Shown: piece by piece, positions 34,825 through 43,275 of the stretch
Position numbering within the stretch: position 1 is the first letter of the stretch
Layout: the number at the start of each line of letters is the position of its first letter
Source: CAXSDR01 sp964236445
GTDB lineage: Bacteria > Actinomycetota > Actinomycetes > Motilibacterales > Motilibacteraceae
Direction of reading: 5' to 3'
NCBI GenBank assembly: GCA_964236445.1
Contig: CAXSDR010000002.1
Coordinates: forward strand, 1-64,000
DNA: 64,000 nt
Notes under the pieces: generated by a model
Database searches by the model: none
What the model was told of the DNA's origin: nothing
What the model saw: only the letters and a program-made list of their open reading frames with translations
Made by a program: the position numbers and the translations under genes

Positions 34825-35427
34825 CTAGATCAGCCACCGGTTCTTGGTGACGACGGGCAGGTGTGCCCAGCGGCGCCCGAGGCCCCAGGTGCTGCCGGCA
34901 TAGGCAAGGGCACAGAGAACCATCACGAGGGCGTACTCCACGTGGTAGTCGAGGATCGGGTCGGAAGATCCGCTCGGAGCGCCGCCGGTGGCGGTGCGTG
35001 CCAACGGCCATTCCGCTGCCCACATCATGGCCATCAGGATGCTGCCGCCGACCGCTGTGAGGCGCAGGCCGATGCCGAGCACGAGCGCGACGCCGATGCC
35101 GAGCAGCCCGAGCATGAAACCGAGGTCCGCCCACCACGTGCCGGCGATGGAGTGGAAGGCACCCTGGAACGGACCGACGTCGACGTGGCTGAGGAAGCCC
35201 TTGGTCGGTGACCCACCGTTGACCCAGCTCTTGGCACTGGCGGTGGAGTAGCGCAGGCCGAAGGTCTTGTCGGCGAAGGCCCAGAGGAACACACCGCCCG
35301 TGGCGATGCGGACGACCGCAAGCGCCTTGGCGCCCGTCGACGTCAGCATCGATCCGGCCGGAACGCTGTCGACCAGTGCCGCAGCCGCGCGGTGGGATCC
35401 GCGGTCGTGAACTCTGTCTGTGGTCAT
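34825..35427 (-). CDS. DoxX family membrane protein
   Basis: This 200-aa protein has four TM segments: GAKALAVVRIATGGVFLWAF, LGFMLGLLGIGVALVLGIGL, AVGGSILMAMMWAAEWPLA and the last near YALVMVLCALAYAGS. The pattern and the Lys/Phe/Gly-rich loop after TM1 (ADKTFGLRYSTAS) fit DoxX/DoxD relatives, related to the small subunit of thiosulphate:quinone oxidoreductase; mycobacterial DoxX acts with SOD in a membrane oxidoreductase complex. ATG 35427 has a strong AGGAGG site. It is first in the operon with PNPOx and the DevS-like kinase, with a DosR-like box about 80 bases upstream. Confidence 0.82.
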   Translation of the reverse strand: MTTDRVHDRGSHRAAAALVDSVPAGSMLTSTGAKALAVVRIATGGVFLWAFADKTFGLRYSTASAKSWVNGGSPTKGFLSHVDVGPFQGAFHSIAGTWWADLGFMLGLLGIGVALVLGIGLRLTAVGGSILMAMMWAAEWPLARTATGGAPSGSSDPILDYHVEYALVMVLCALAYAGSTWGLGRRWAHLPVVTKNRWLI

Positions 35428-35505
35428 GAAGTCCTCCTGGTTGTGTGCCTTCAGCCTCGTCGCACGCCCGGGCGTCGACAGGAGTGCAAGGTCCTTCTTC
35501 GGAGA

Positions 35506-35519
35506 TGACCAAAGTCCTG
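35506..35519 (-). promoter_or_regulatory. DosR-like box upstream of the DoxX operon
   Basis: On the minus strand CAGGACTTTGGTCA keeps the GGACT-N2-TGGTC core of the DosR pattern (first G and last C differ). It lies 79 bases upstream of the DoxX start. Confidence 0.4.
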
Positions 35520-35594
35520 TTTTGGTCCGAGCGGATGTCGGCACCGTCACGTCCCTGATGTGGCACTCGTCATAACGACCGGAGACCGTTCTGC

Positions 35595-35608
35595 GGGACA
35601 TTGGTCCT
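35595..35608 (+). promoter_or_regulatory. DosR-like box upstream of the phosphoketolase operon
   Basis: GGGACATTGGTCCT has half-sites GGGAC and GTCCT in near-perfect DosR spacing. It sits 90 bases before the ATG at 35699, in the divergent region shared with the DoxX operon. Confidence 0.6.
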
Positions 35609-35698
35609 GCTATCCACAGACCTCGTCCTCCTGTCGAGCCAGGGGTCGGCCCGCCAGAGTGGGTCATGGCGAGGACGGGCCGCGCCGAGGAGGGTTCG

Positions 35699-36772
35699 AT
35701 GAAGAAGAGAACGGGTGTGACCGGCACGCTCCTGGGCATCGGTGCGGTTCTGCTCACGGCAGACCCCGCGTCGGCGCACGAGCGGTGGTTCGTCGATCGA
35801 CACTATGCGACCGACTGGTCCTTCGCGGCTCGGCCGCTCTCGCTCGCACTCCTGTCCGTGATGGTCGTCGTGACGCTGGTCTGGCGCAAGGTCGCGATGG
35901 CGCTACCCAGCCCGGAGCTCGCGGTCCTTCGACCGCTGAGCCGTCTCACGCCGTACGTCCCGCGCCTGATCGGCATCCATCTCGGCGTCGCGCTGCTGGC
36001 CCTGGCGGCCCGCGGCTACTTCCTCTCCCCCTCGCTGGAGTTGCACGACGTGCCCGGCTCGTCCTTCGCCGCAGTCGTCGAGGGCGCCGTGGGCGTCTGG
36101 CTGATCATCGGGATCCGCGTGCGCGGTGCAGCCCTGGCCGTCATCGCGATGGGCCCAGCGCTCTTTCTCGGAGCCGGCCCGGTCGCCCTGCTCGAGAACG
36201 CCGCACTGCTCGGTGTCGCCGTCTTCCTTCTGATCGCACCGCCGTGCGACGAAGCCGTGCACGGCCGGGTCGACTATCCCGCGACGCGGCTCCTGCCCGC
36301 TCTGCTCGCGCTGCGCATCGGCGCCGCGACGACGTTGGTCGCGCTCGCCTTCAGTGAGAAGTTCTCGAATCCCGCTATGGCGCACGCCGTCCTCGACCGC
36401 TATCCGACATTGAACATCTTCGCCACCATCGGGCTGCCCGTCAGCGACGGCAGCTTCATCGCGATCGCCGGAGCGATCGAGGTGCTCTTCGGTCTGCTCG
36501 TGCTGTCAGGCGCGCTTCCCCAGGTGGCCGTCATCGTCGCGGCAGTGCCGTTCAACCTCACCTTGCTCCTGTTCGGCGCCACCGAGCTGATCGGGCACCT
36601 ACCCGTCTACGGAATCTTCCTCACCCTGCTGGTCTACGGCAGCGACCCCCGCACGTCTCGCCTCGTCCGCTCGATGACCACACCCGCCTTACACCTCGAC
36701 CATGCTGATCTGAACCCACCCGTCTATCCGGCCTGGAACACGGCTCTCGGACGAGAAGGAGCCACCCGATGA
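35699..36772 (+). CDS. polytopic membrane protein, DoxX-like C-terminal half
   Basis: This 357-aa protein has a signal-like N-terminus (MKKRTGVTGTLLGIGAVLLT, ADPASAHERWFVD) and about eight TM segments. The second half (ALRIGAATTLVALAFSEKFS, NPAMAHAVLDRYP, IAIAGAIEVLFGLLVLSGAL) follows the DoxX pattern, including the EKF after the first TM of that unit. ATG 35699 has a GAGGAGGG site 4 bases upstream, better than the ATG at 35666. It overlaps the phosphoketolase start by four bases. Redox or quinone-linked membrane function is inferred from family and position only. Confidence 0.72.
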   Translation: MKKRTGVTGTLLGIGAVLLTADPASAHERWFVDRHYATDWSFAARPLSLALLSVMVVVTLVWRKVAMALPSPELAVLRPLSRLTPYVPRLIGIHLGVALLALAARGYFLSPSLELHDVPGSSFAAVVEGAVGVWLIIGIRVRGAALAVIAMGPALFLGAGPVALLENAALLGVAVFLLIAPPCDEAVHGRVDYPATRLLPALLALRIGAATTLVALAFSEKFSNPAMAHAVLDRYPTLNIFATIGLPVSDGSFIAIAGAIEVLFGLLVLSGALPQVAVIVAAVPFNLTLLLFGATELIGHLPVYGIFLTLLVYGSDPRTSRLVRSMTTPALHLDHADLNPPVYPAWNTALGREGATR

Positions 36773-39207
36773 CCACCGACCTTGCAGCGCAAGAGCTGTC
36801 CGTGACCGACGACCTCGGTGCGACGATCGACGCACTACGCACGATCGACGAGAAAGAGCTCCGCTCCGTGGACGCCTGGTGGCGAGCCAACAACTACCTG
36901 ACGATCGGGCAGATCTATCTCGGCAGGAACCCGCTCATGCGGGAGCCGCTGTCGAACGACGACATCAAGCCGCGGCTGCTCGGACACTGGGGAACGAGCC
37001 CCGGACTGTCGTTCATCTATGCGCACATGTCGCGCATCATCCGGCACACCGGGCAACAGGTGCTCTATCTGGCCGGGCCGGGCCACGGCGGACCCGCTCT
37101 CGTCGCCGCCGGCTATCTCGAGGGCACCTACTCCGAGATCTATCCCACGGTCTCGCAGGACACCGAAGGCATGCGCCGGCTGTTCCGCCAGTTCTCCAGC
37201 CCGGGTGGGATTCCGTCCCACGTCTCCGTCACGACGCCGGGATCGGTGCACGAGGGCGGCGAGCTGGGCTATGTGCTCATGCACGCCTTCGGTGCCGTGA
37301 TGGACAACCCCGACCTCATCGCGCTCGCGGTCGTCGGTGACGGCGAAGCCGAGACGGGTCCCCTCGAGGGGTCCTGGAAGGGTGTCTCCTTCATCAACGC
37401 CAAGCGGGACGGCGCGGTGCTGCCTGTGCTGCACCTCAACGGGGCCAAGATCTCCGGCCCGACGGTTCTCGCACGCAAGGACCCCGCCGAGGTGAGATCC
37501 CTCTTCGAGGGCCACGGTTATGAGGTCTTCGAGGTCGAGGGCGACGACCTTCCCGGCATGCACCACCGGTTTGCCGATGCCCTGGTCACGGCCTGGGGGC
37601 GCATCCGGACCATCCAGCAGCAGGCCAGAGCGACCGACGCCGACCTCGATCGCCCTCGCTGGCCGATGATCGTGCTTCGCTCACCCAAGGGCTGGACCGG
37701 ACCCGACGTCGTCGACGGTGTCCAGATCTCCGGCACCTTCCGGGCGCACCAGGTCCCCCTGTCCAACGTGCGCGACAACCCCGCACATCTTGCGCTGCTC
37801 GACACCTGGCTGCGCTCCTACCGCCCCGAAGAGCTGTTCGACGAGAACGGTGCCCCGACCGCGCTCGTCCGCGCGGCGAACCCCACCGGGGACCTGCGCA
37901 TGAGCGCGACCCCCCACGGCAATGGCGGCGTGCTCACCGAGCCACTGGTCCTTCGTGACTTCCGCAGCTATGCCATCGACGTTCCCGAGCCGGCGAAGAC
38001 GCGCGCCGAGTCGACCCGCGCGCTCGGTTCGATGATTCGGGACATCTACGAAGACAACCCCCACAACTTCCGCTTGTTCTGTCCCGACGAGACCAACAGC
38101 AACCGCCTCGGCGCGGTGTTCGAGGCGTCGGACCGGATGCTCGCCGAGCGCATCGAGCCCAGCGACTCCGGTGTCTCGCACGACGGCCGCGTCATGGAGG
38201 TGCTCTCGGAGCACAACTGCCACGGCTGGCTGGAGGGATACAACCTCACCGGTCGGCACGGCATGTTCGCGACGTACGAGGCTTTCGCGATGGTCAGCGC
38301 CTCTCAGACCATCCAGCACAGCAAGTGGCTGGAGGAAGGACGGGCGCTCCCGTGGCGGGCACCCGTCCCGAGCCTGAACATCCTGCTCACCTCGACTGCG
38401 TGGCGCAACGACCACAACGGCTTCTCGCACCAGGGTCCGGGACTCATCCAGAACGTCATCACCCAGCGGGGCGCGGTGTCGCGCGTCTATCTGCCGCCGG
38501 ACCAGAACTGCCTGGTATCGGTTGCGGACCACTGCTTCCAGTCACGTTCCTACGTCAACCTGATCGTGATCGACAAGCAACCTCAGCTGCAGTGGCTCTC
38601 GATCGACGAAGCCGTCGCGCACTGCACGATGGGTGCCGGCATCTGGCAGTGGGCCGGCACGGACGACGGCAAGACCGAACCCGACATCGTGCTTGCGTGC
38701 GCCGGTGACGTCGTGACGATGGAAACCGTGGCCGCAGCCGGAATCCTGCGCGAGAGACTGCCCGATCTCAACGTGCGCGTGGTCAACGTCGTCGACCTCA
38801 TGGCGCTCTCGCGCGCCAAGGACCACCCGCACGGGATGGCCGAGACGTTCTTCCGCGAGCTGTTCACCGATTCGGTGGATGTCGTCTTCTCCTTCCACGG
38901 CTACCCCGGCGCGATCCACCAGCTCGTGCACGGCCGGCCTGACGCCGATCGCTTCCGGGTGCGCGGGTTCATCGAGGAAGGCACCACCACGACTCCGTTC
39001 GACATGGTGGTGCGCAACAAGGCCTCGCGCTATCACCTCGTCATCGACGCCATCAACAACGCCCGACGCACACCGCACGGCGCCACAGAGCTCAAGGCAT
39101 GGTGCGAGTCCAAGCTGGCGGAGCACCGCGCGTACGTCGTGGAGCACCTGGAGGACATGCCCGAGGTGCGCGACTGGGTGCTGGGCGACTGGGCAGCGAA
39201 GGGCTGA
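36769..39207 (+). CDS. xfp: xylulose-5-phosphate/fructose-6-phosphate phosphoketolase
   Basis: This ThDP enzyme splits xylulose-5-P or fructose-6-P with phosphate to acetyl-phosphate plus triose- or erythrose-phosphate. The 812-aa protein has the family start DAWWRANNYLTIGQIYLGRN, the GPGHGGPALVA phosphate loop, the ThDP motif VVGDGEAETGPLEGSWKG, GRHGMFATYEAFAMVSASQ and the C-terminal SFHGYPGAIHQL. All are typical full-length XFP features. Acetyl-phosphate can give ATP through acetate kinase without oxygen, which suits a hypoxic regulon. The start overlaps the preceding membrane gene (ATGA) and a PNPOx gene follows one base after its stop, so the three are one operon. Confidence 0.95.
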   Translation: MTTDLAAQELSVTDDLGATIDALRTIDEKELRSVDAWWRANNYLTIGQIYLGRNPLMREPLSNDDIKPRLLGHWGTSPGLSFIYAHMSRIIRHTGQQVLYLAGPGHGGPALVAAGYLEGTYSEIYPTVSQDTEGMRRLFRQFSSPGGIPSHVSVTTPGSVHEGGELGYVLMHAFGAVMDNPDLIALAVVGDGEAETGPLEGSWKGVSFINAKRDGAVLPVLHLNGAKISGPTVLARKDPAEVRSLFEGHGYEVFEVEGDDLPGMHHRFADALVTAWGRIRTIQQQARATDADLDRPRWPMIVLRSPKGWTGPDVVDGVQISGTFRAHQVPLSNVRDNPAHLALLDTWLRSYRPEELFDENGAPTALVRAANPTGDLRMSATPHGNGGVLTEPLVLRDFRSYAIDVPEPAKTRAESTRALGSMIRDIYEDNPHNFRLFCPDETNSNRLGAVFEASDRMLAERIEPSDSGVSHDGRVMEVLSEHNCHGWLEGYNLTGRHGMFATYEAFAMVSASQTIQHSKWLEEGRALPWRAPVPSLNILLTSTAWRNDHNGFSHQGPGLIQNVITQRGAVSRVYLPPDQNCLVSVADHCFQSRSYVNLIVIDKQPQLQWLSIDEAVAHCTMGAGIWQWAGTDDGKTEPDIVLACAGDVVTMETVAAAGILRERLPDLNVRVVNVVDLMALSRAKDHPHGMAETFFRELFTDSVDVVFSFHGYPGAIHQLVHGRPDADRFRVRGFIEEGTTTTPFDMVVRNKASRYHLVIDAINNARRTPHGATELKAWCESKLAEHRAYVVEHLEDMPEVRDWVLGDWAAKG

Positions 39208-39208
39208 C

Positions 39209-39676
39209 ATGTCGAGCGCGTTCGACGGGATCCAGCGGCTGGAACGCCACGAGAGCCTGCACCTGCTGCGCAGCCTGGCCGTCGATGGCGACGGCGTCGG
39301 GCGGGTGGCCTATGTCAAGGACGGCCGTCCGGTGCTGCGCCCGGTGACCTACGCCGTCGGCGAGACCGGCGTCATGATCTGCACTCATGAACGATCCGGA
39401 CTCATCGGCGCCGTCGGCACCGTCGTCAGCTTCGAGGTGGACGAGCTCGAACCGGCGCTGCATGCCGGTTGGAGCGTGATCGTCACAGGGGTCCTCGAGC
39501 CGGCGACGGCAGTCGAGGCGCCAGCCGCTTCTTGGGCGGCCGGTCGCCGGACCACGTCCTTGCGCATCGCGCTGGACGTGGTCACGGGCGTGCGCATCGT
39601 GCCCCCGCCGGGAGGCGTCGAACCGTCGGCCGGCGGTGCCCGTCGGCTTGTGGGCCCTCGACAAAACCAGCAGTAG
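39209..39676 (+). CDS. PNPOx-like flavin-binding split-barrel protein (third of three)
   Basis: This 155-aa protein reads IQRLERHESLHLLRSLAVDG, then VLRPVTYAVGETGVMICTHE, VVSFEVDELEPALHAGWSVI and a final ALDVVTGVRIVPPPGG. It is the third paralogue of this type within 7.5 kb. It starts one base after the phosphoketolase stop, so translation is coupled. The role is unknown; a flavin, haem or F420 cofactor is possible for the fold. Confidence 0.8.
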   Translation: MSSAFDGIQRLERHESLHLLRSLAVDGDGVGRVAYVKDGRPVLRPVTYAVGETGVMICTHERSGLIGAVGTVVSFEVDELEPALHAGWSVIVTGVLEPATAVEAPAASWAAGRRTTSLRIALDVVTGVRIVPPPGGVEPSAGGARRLVGPRQNQQ

Positions 39677-39685
39677 GATTCGGCC

Positions 39686-40867
39686 ATGTCGCCGCGAGCC
39701 GCGCGTCCGTCGAGAGAGAGCGCGAGCACGGCCCGGCGGTTGGACCGTCAGCTCGGAGCGCTCACGACCGCGGCGACGAACCGCATGGAGCAGGAGTTCC
39801 CGTGGTACCGCGCGATGCCGGCAGACAACCGCTCGTGGGTCAACCTTGTGGCCCAGGCGGGAATCGCGGCGTTCGTCGAATGGCTGCGCGATCCGCGCGC
39901 GGACGTTGCGGTCAGTGCAGACGTGTTCGGGACGGCGCCGCGCGAGCTCGCCCGCACGGTGTCGCTGCAGCAGACGGTCGAGCTCGTGCGCACCACCATC
40001 GCCGTGGTCGAGGAGCGCATCGACGAGCTGGCCGCACCGGGTGAGGCCGCTTCCCTGCGCGAGGCGGCGCTGCTCTACTCCCGCGAGGTGGCCTTTGCGG
40101 CGGCGAAGGTCTATGCCGAGGCGGCAGAAGCGCGAGGTGCCTGGGACCAGCGGCTCGAGGCGCTCGTCGTGGACGCACTGCTGCGGGGTGAGGCCGACGA
40201 GGCGGTGCGCACCCGAGCAGCAGCACTGGGGTGGAACGCCGGCGATGCGGCAGCAGTCGTAGTTGGCCGTGCCCCCGCCGGCAACCCCGACGTCGTCGTG
40301 GACGAGGTGCGACGGGCCGCGCGCGCGACCGGCGCCGATGCCCTAGCCGGCGTGCAGGGGGACAGGCTGGTGGTGGTCCTGGATGCGGCGGCCACCGACA
40401 TCAGCGTGCTCGTCCGCCACCTGCTCCCCGTCTTCGGTGAGGGCCCGGTGGTGATCGGTCCCGTGGTGCCCGACCTGCTCGCGGCCGGGCGGTCGGCGCG
40501 AGCGGCGGTGTCAGGCCTGCGCGCGGCCCCGGCATGGCCCGGCGCGCCGCGACCTGTCCTGGCCGAGGACCTGCTGCCCGAGCGGGCCCTCAGTGGTGAC
40601 GACGACGCACGCCGCGCTCTCATCGACGAGGTGCACCGGCCCCTCGCGGCTGCCGGCGCGACGCTGTCGGACACGCTGGCGACCTACCTGGAGCAGGCCG
40701 GCTCGCTCGAAGGTGCCGCGCGCATGCTGTTCGTGCATCCCAACACGGTGCGCTACCGCCTGCGCCGTGTCGCCGACGTCACGGGCTACACCCCCAGCCA
40801 GCCGCGTCACGCCTTCACGTTGCATGTCGCGATGGCCCTCGGACGCCTCGACGACGCCTGGCACTGA
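39686..40867 (+). CDS. fasR: FasR-type PucR/CdaR-like transcriptional regulator
   Basis: This 393-aa regulator has an N-terminal FasR-type region (QEFPWYRAMPADNRSWVNLV), a central GGDEF-like/CdaR middle domain, and a C-terminal PucR HTH (LEGAARMLFVHPNTVRYRLR, RVADVTGYTP). FasR in Streptomyces and mycobacteria activates the type II or type I fatty-acid synthase genes by binding upstream of fabD or fas. Gene order here (fasR, fabD, fabH, acpP, fabF) matches that system exactly. It starts 9 bases after the PNPOx stop but probably has its own promoter. A TTCCG-TC-CGGAA inverted repeat at 40920-40931 before fabD is a candidate site. Confidence 0.9.
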   Translation: MSPRAARPSRESASTARRLDRQLGALTTAATNRMEQEFPWYRAMPADNRSWVNLVAQAGIAAFVEWLRDPRADVAVSADVFGTAPRELARTVSLQQTVELVRTTIAVVEERIDELAAPGEAASLREAALLYSREVAFAAAKVYAEAAEARGAWDQRLEALVVDALLRGEADEAVRTRAAALGWNAGDAAAVVVGRAPAGNPDVVVDEVRRAARATGADALAGVQGDRLVVVLDAAATDISVLVRHLLPVFGEGPVVIGPVVPDLLAAGRSARAAVSGLRAAPAWPGAPRPVLAEDLLPERALSGDDDARRALIDEVHRPLAAAGATLSDTLATYLEQAGSLEGAARMLFVHPNTVRYRLRRVADVTGYTPSQPRHAFTLHVAMALGRLDDAWH

Positions 40868-40971
40868 CACCACTGCATCGGGACGGATATGTGGGAACCC
40901 TCCAAAGGTGACGGCCGCATTCCGTCCGGAAGAACACCGGGTGGCGACTCGGTGACGGGCAGCCTGGACAC

Positions 40972-41949
40972 GTGCTCGTACTCGTCGCTCCCGGCCAAGG
41001 AGCCCAGGCTCCCGGATTTCTCACCCCGTGGCTCGACCTTCCCGGGTTTGCCGACCGGCTGGAGTGGCTCTCCACGGTGACCGGTCTCGACCTGGTTCGC
41101 TTCGGCACCACCGCGACCGCCGAGGAGATCCGCGACACCGCCGTCGCGCAGCCGCTCATCGTGGGAGCGGGGCTCGTGAGCCTGCTCTCGCTGTTCCCCC
41201 GTCCGTCCGACGCCTATCGCTTCATCGGCCTGGGCGCCGGTCACAGCGTGGGGGAGATCACCGCCCTCGTCGGTGCCGGGGTGCTCAGCGCCGAGGCCGG
41301 GATGGTGCTGGTGCGCGAACGCGGCAACGCGATGGCAGCCGCTGCCGCGCTGTCGAAGACCACGATGATCGCGGTGCTGGGCGGCGACCGTGAGGAGGTG
41401 CTGGCGGCGCTCGTGAGGACCGGAATGACTGCGGCCAACGACAACGGCGGCGGCCAGATCGTGGCGGCGGGCACGGTGGAGCAGGCGACCGCTCTGCGTG
41501 ACTCGCCGCCGGCCAAGGCGCGCCTGCTCCCCCTGTCCGTCGCCGGTGCCTTCCACACATCGCACATGGCGTCGGCCGTCGGTGTGCTCGGTCGACACGC
41601 ACGTGCCATCACGACGCACGACCCGCGTACGCCGCTGCTGTCCAACCGTGACGGTCAGCGCGTCAGGTCCGGACGTGATGCCCTCGCCCGCCTCGTGACC
41701 CAGGTCGCCAACCCGGTGCGGTGGGACCTCTGCATGACGACGATGCGAGAGATGGGAGTCACCGGCCTGATCGAGCTGCCACCGGCCGGCACGCTCGCCG
41801 GGCTGGCCAAGCGCTCGCTGCCCGGTGTGGAGGTGCTGGCGCTGAAGACGCCGGACGACCTCGAGAAGGCCCAGAGCATGGTCGCGGAGCACGGCGGGGA
41901 ACGCGCCGCTGCGCTCGCCGTCGACGGGTCTGCCACGGTGTATGCGTGA
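40972..41949 (+). CDS. fabD: malonyl-CoA:ACP transacylase
   Basis: FabD loads malonyl groups onto ACP for chain extension. The 325-aa protein has GQGAQ at residues 9-12, the nucleophile Ser92 in GAGHSVGEIT, the catalytic His in SVAGAFHTSHM and the late NPVRWDLCM. GTG 40972 is used and leaves a 104-base leader after fasR. It overlaps fabH by four bases. With FabH, ACP and FabF it makes the core of type II fatty-acid synthesis. Confidence 0.95.
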   Translation: MLVLVAPGQGAQAPGFLTPWLDLPGFADRLEWLSTVTGLDLVRFGTTATAEEIRDTAVAQPLIVGAGLVSLLSLFPRPSDAYRFIGLGAGHSVGEITALVGAGVLSAEAGMVLVRERGNAMAAAAALSKTTMIAVLGGDREEVLAALVRTGMTAANDNGGGQIVAAGTVEQATALRDSPPAKARLLPLSVAGAFHTSHMASAVGVLGRHARAITTHDPRTPLLSNRDGQRVRSGRDALARLVTQVANPVRWDLCMTTMREMGVTGLIELPPAGTLAGLAKRSLPGVEVLALKTPDDLEKAQSMVAEHGGERAAALAVDGSATVYA

Positions 41950-42950
41950 GTGACCTGACGCTGCCCCGACCCGCCGCCGGTGCCCGACTCGTCTCCGTGG
42001 GCACCTACCGCCCGCGCCGCATCGTCACCAACGCCGAGATCTCCACCATGGTCGACACCACCGACGAGTGGATCCGACAGCGCAGCGGCATCCGAGAACG
42101 CCGGTGGGCCGGCGCTGACGAGAGTCTGCTCGTCATGGCGACGGCAGCCGGCCGCCAGGCGCTGGAGCGCGCGGGACTGACCGGCGCTGACGTGGACCTG
42201 CTGCTCGTCACCACGATGACCGGCTTGTCGGCGACCCCCACCATCGCCAACCTGCTCCAAGCCGAGCTCGGCACCCGCGGCGGTGCCCTCGAGGCCAACT
42301 CTGCGTGCGCGGGCTTCACCTACGCGCTGGGCATCGCGAACGACAGCATCCGTGCCGGCAGCACCACCACGGCGCTCATCGTCGGTGTCGAGCGCATGAC
42401 CGACCTGCTCGACCTGTCCGACCGCTCCACCATGTTCCTGTTCGCCGACGGCGCGGGTGCCGTCGTCGTACAGCGCAGCGAGGAGCCCGGCATCGGCCCC
42501 GTCGTCTGGGGCTCCTGGGGGGAGCAGGCGGCCGCCCTCGACACCTTTCCGACAGTCTCGGACCTGGCCGCGGGGCGCAGCGACGACCGCCCCGTCCTGC
42601 GGATGCAGGGCCAGACGGTGTTCCGCTGGGCGGTGACCGAGATGCCACGCATCTGCCAGGCCGCCCTCGACGCGGCGGGCGTCAAGGTCGAGCAGCTCGG
42701 CGCGTTCATCCCGCACCAGGCCAACACCCGCATCCTCGACGCGATGGCGCGCGGCCTGCGCCTGCCCGAGCACGTGGTGATCGCCGACGACGTACGCACC
42801 GCAGGCAACACCTCGGCCGCATCGATTCCCCTGGCCATGGATGCCCTGTTGCAGGAGGGCCGTGCCAAGCCGGGCGACCTCGCGCTGCTGCTCGGTTTCG
42901 GCGGCGGGCTTTCCCACGCGGCCCAGGTGGTCGTGCTGCCACCGACCTGA
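41946..42950 (+). CDS. fabH: beta-ketoacyl-ACP synthase III
   Basis: FabH condenses acyl-CoA with malonyl-ACP to start fatty-acid synthesis; actinobacterial forms use branched starters. The 334-aa protein carries the Cys-His-Asn triad as Cys121 (NSACAGF), His257 (FIPHQANTR) and Asn288 (AGNTSAAS). TDEWIRQRSGIRERR near residue 40 is also standard. GTG 41946 overlaps the fabD stop (GTGA). Confidence 0.96.
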   Translation: MSDLTLPRPAAGARLVSVGTYRPRRIVTNAEISTMVDTTDEWIRQRSGIRERRWAGADESLLVMATAAGRQALERAGLTGADVDLLLVTTMTGLSATPTIANLLQAELGTRGGALEANSACAGFTYALGIANDSIRAGSTTTALIVGVERMTDLLDLSDRSTMFLFADGAGAVVVQRSEEPGIGPVVWGSWGEQAAALDTFPTVSDLAAGRSDDRPVLRMQGQTVFRWAVTEMPRICQAALDAAGVKVEQLGAFIPHQANTRILDAMARGLRLPEHVVIADDVRTAGNTSAASIPLAMDALLQEGRAKPGDLALLLGFGGGLSHAAQVVVLPPT

Positions 42951-43018
42951 GCCGCACGCCTCACCCTGTAGAAATGAGCCCGTATCCGTATCACCCAAGA
43001 GAGAGCGAGGAGCGTCGC

Positions 43019-43264
43019 ATGGCGCACACCGAGCAGGAGGTCCTTTCGGGCCTGGCCGAGCTGGTCAACGACGAGACCGGTCTGCCCCAGGACCAGGTCC
43101 AGCTCGACAAGTCCTTCACCGACGACCTCGACATCGACTCGCTGTCGATGATGACCATCGTGGTCAACGCGGAGGAGAAGTTCGGCGTTCGCATCCCCGA
43201 CGACGAGGTCAAGGACCTCAAGACGGTTCGCAACGCGGTGGACTACATCGTCAAGCACGGCTAG
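43019..43264 (+). CDS. acpP: acyl carrier protein
   Basis: This 81-aa carrier of growing acyl chains attaches phosphopantetheine to Ser41 in the DIDSLSMM motif. The helix-II segment VVNAEEKFGVRIPDDEVKDL is canonical. The start is ATG 43019, with a GAGCGAGGAG site upstream. It lies between fabH and fabF, 68 bases after the former and 11 before the latter. Confidence 0.96.
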   Translation: MAHTEQEVLSGLAELVNDETGLPQDQVQLDKSFTDDLDIDSLSMMTIVVNAEEKFGVRIPDDEVKDLKTVRNAVDYIVKHG

Positions 43265-43275
43265 GAAGCACGCCC

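Noticed and set aside
31555..39676. biosynthetic gene cluster or phage defence island
   Set aside because: No synthetase, nuclease, restriction or toxin genes; the content fits a redox/dormancy regulon.
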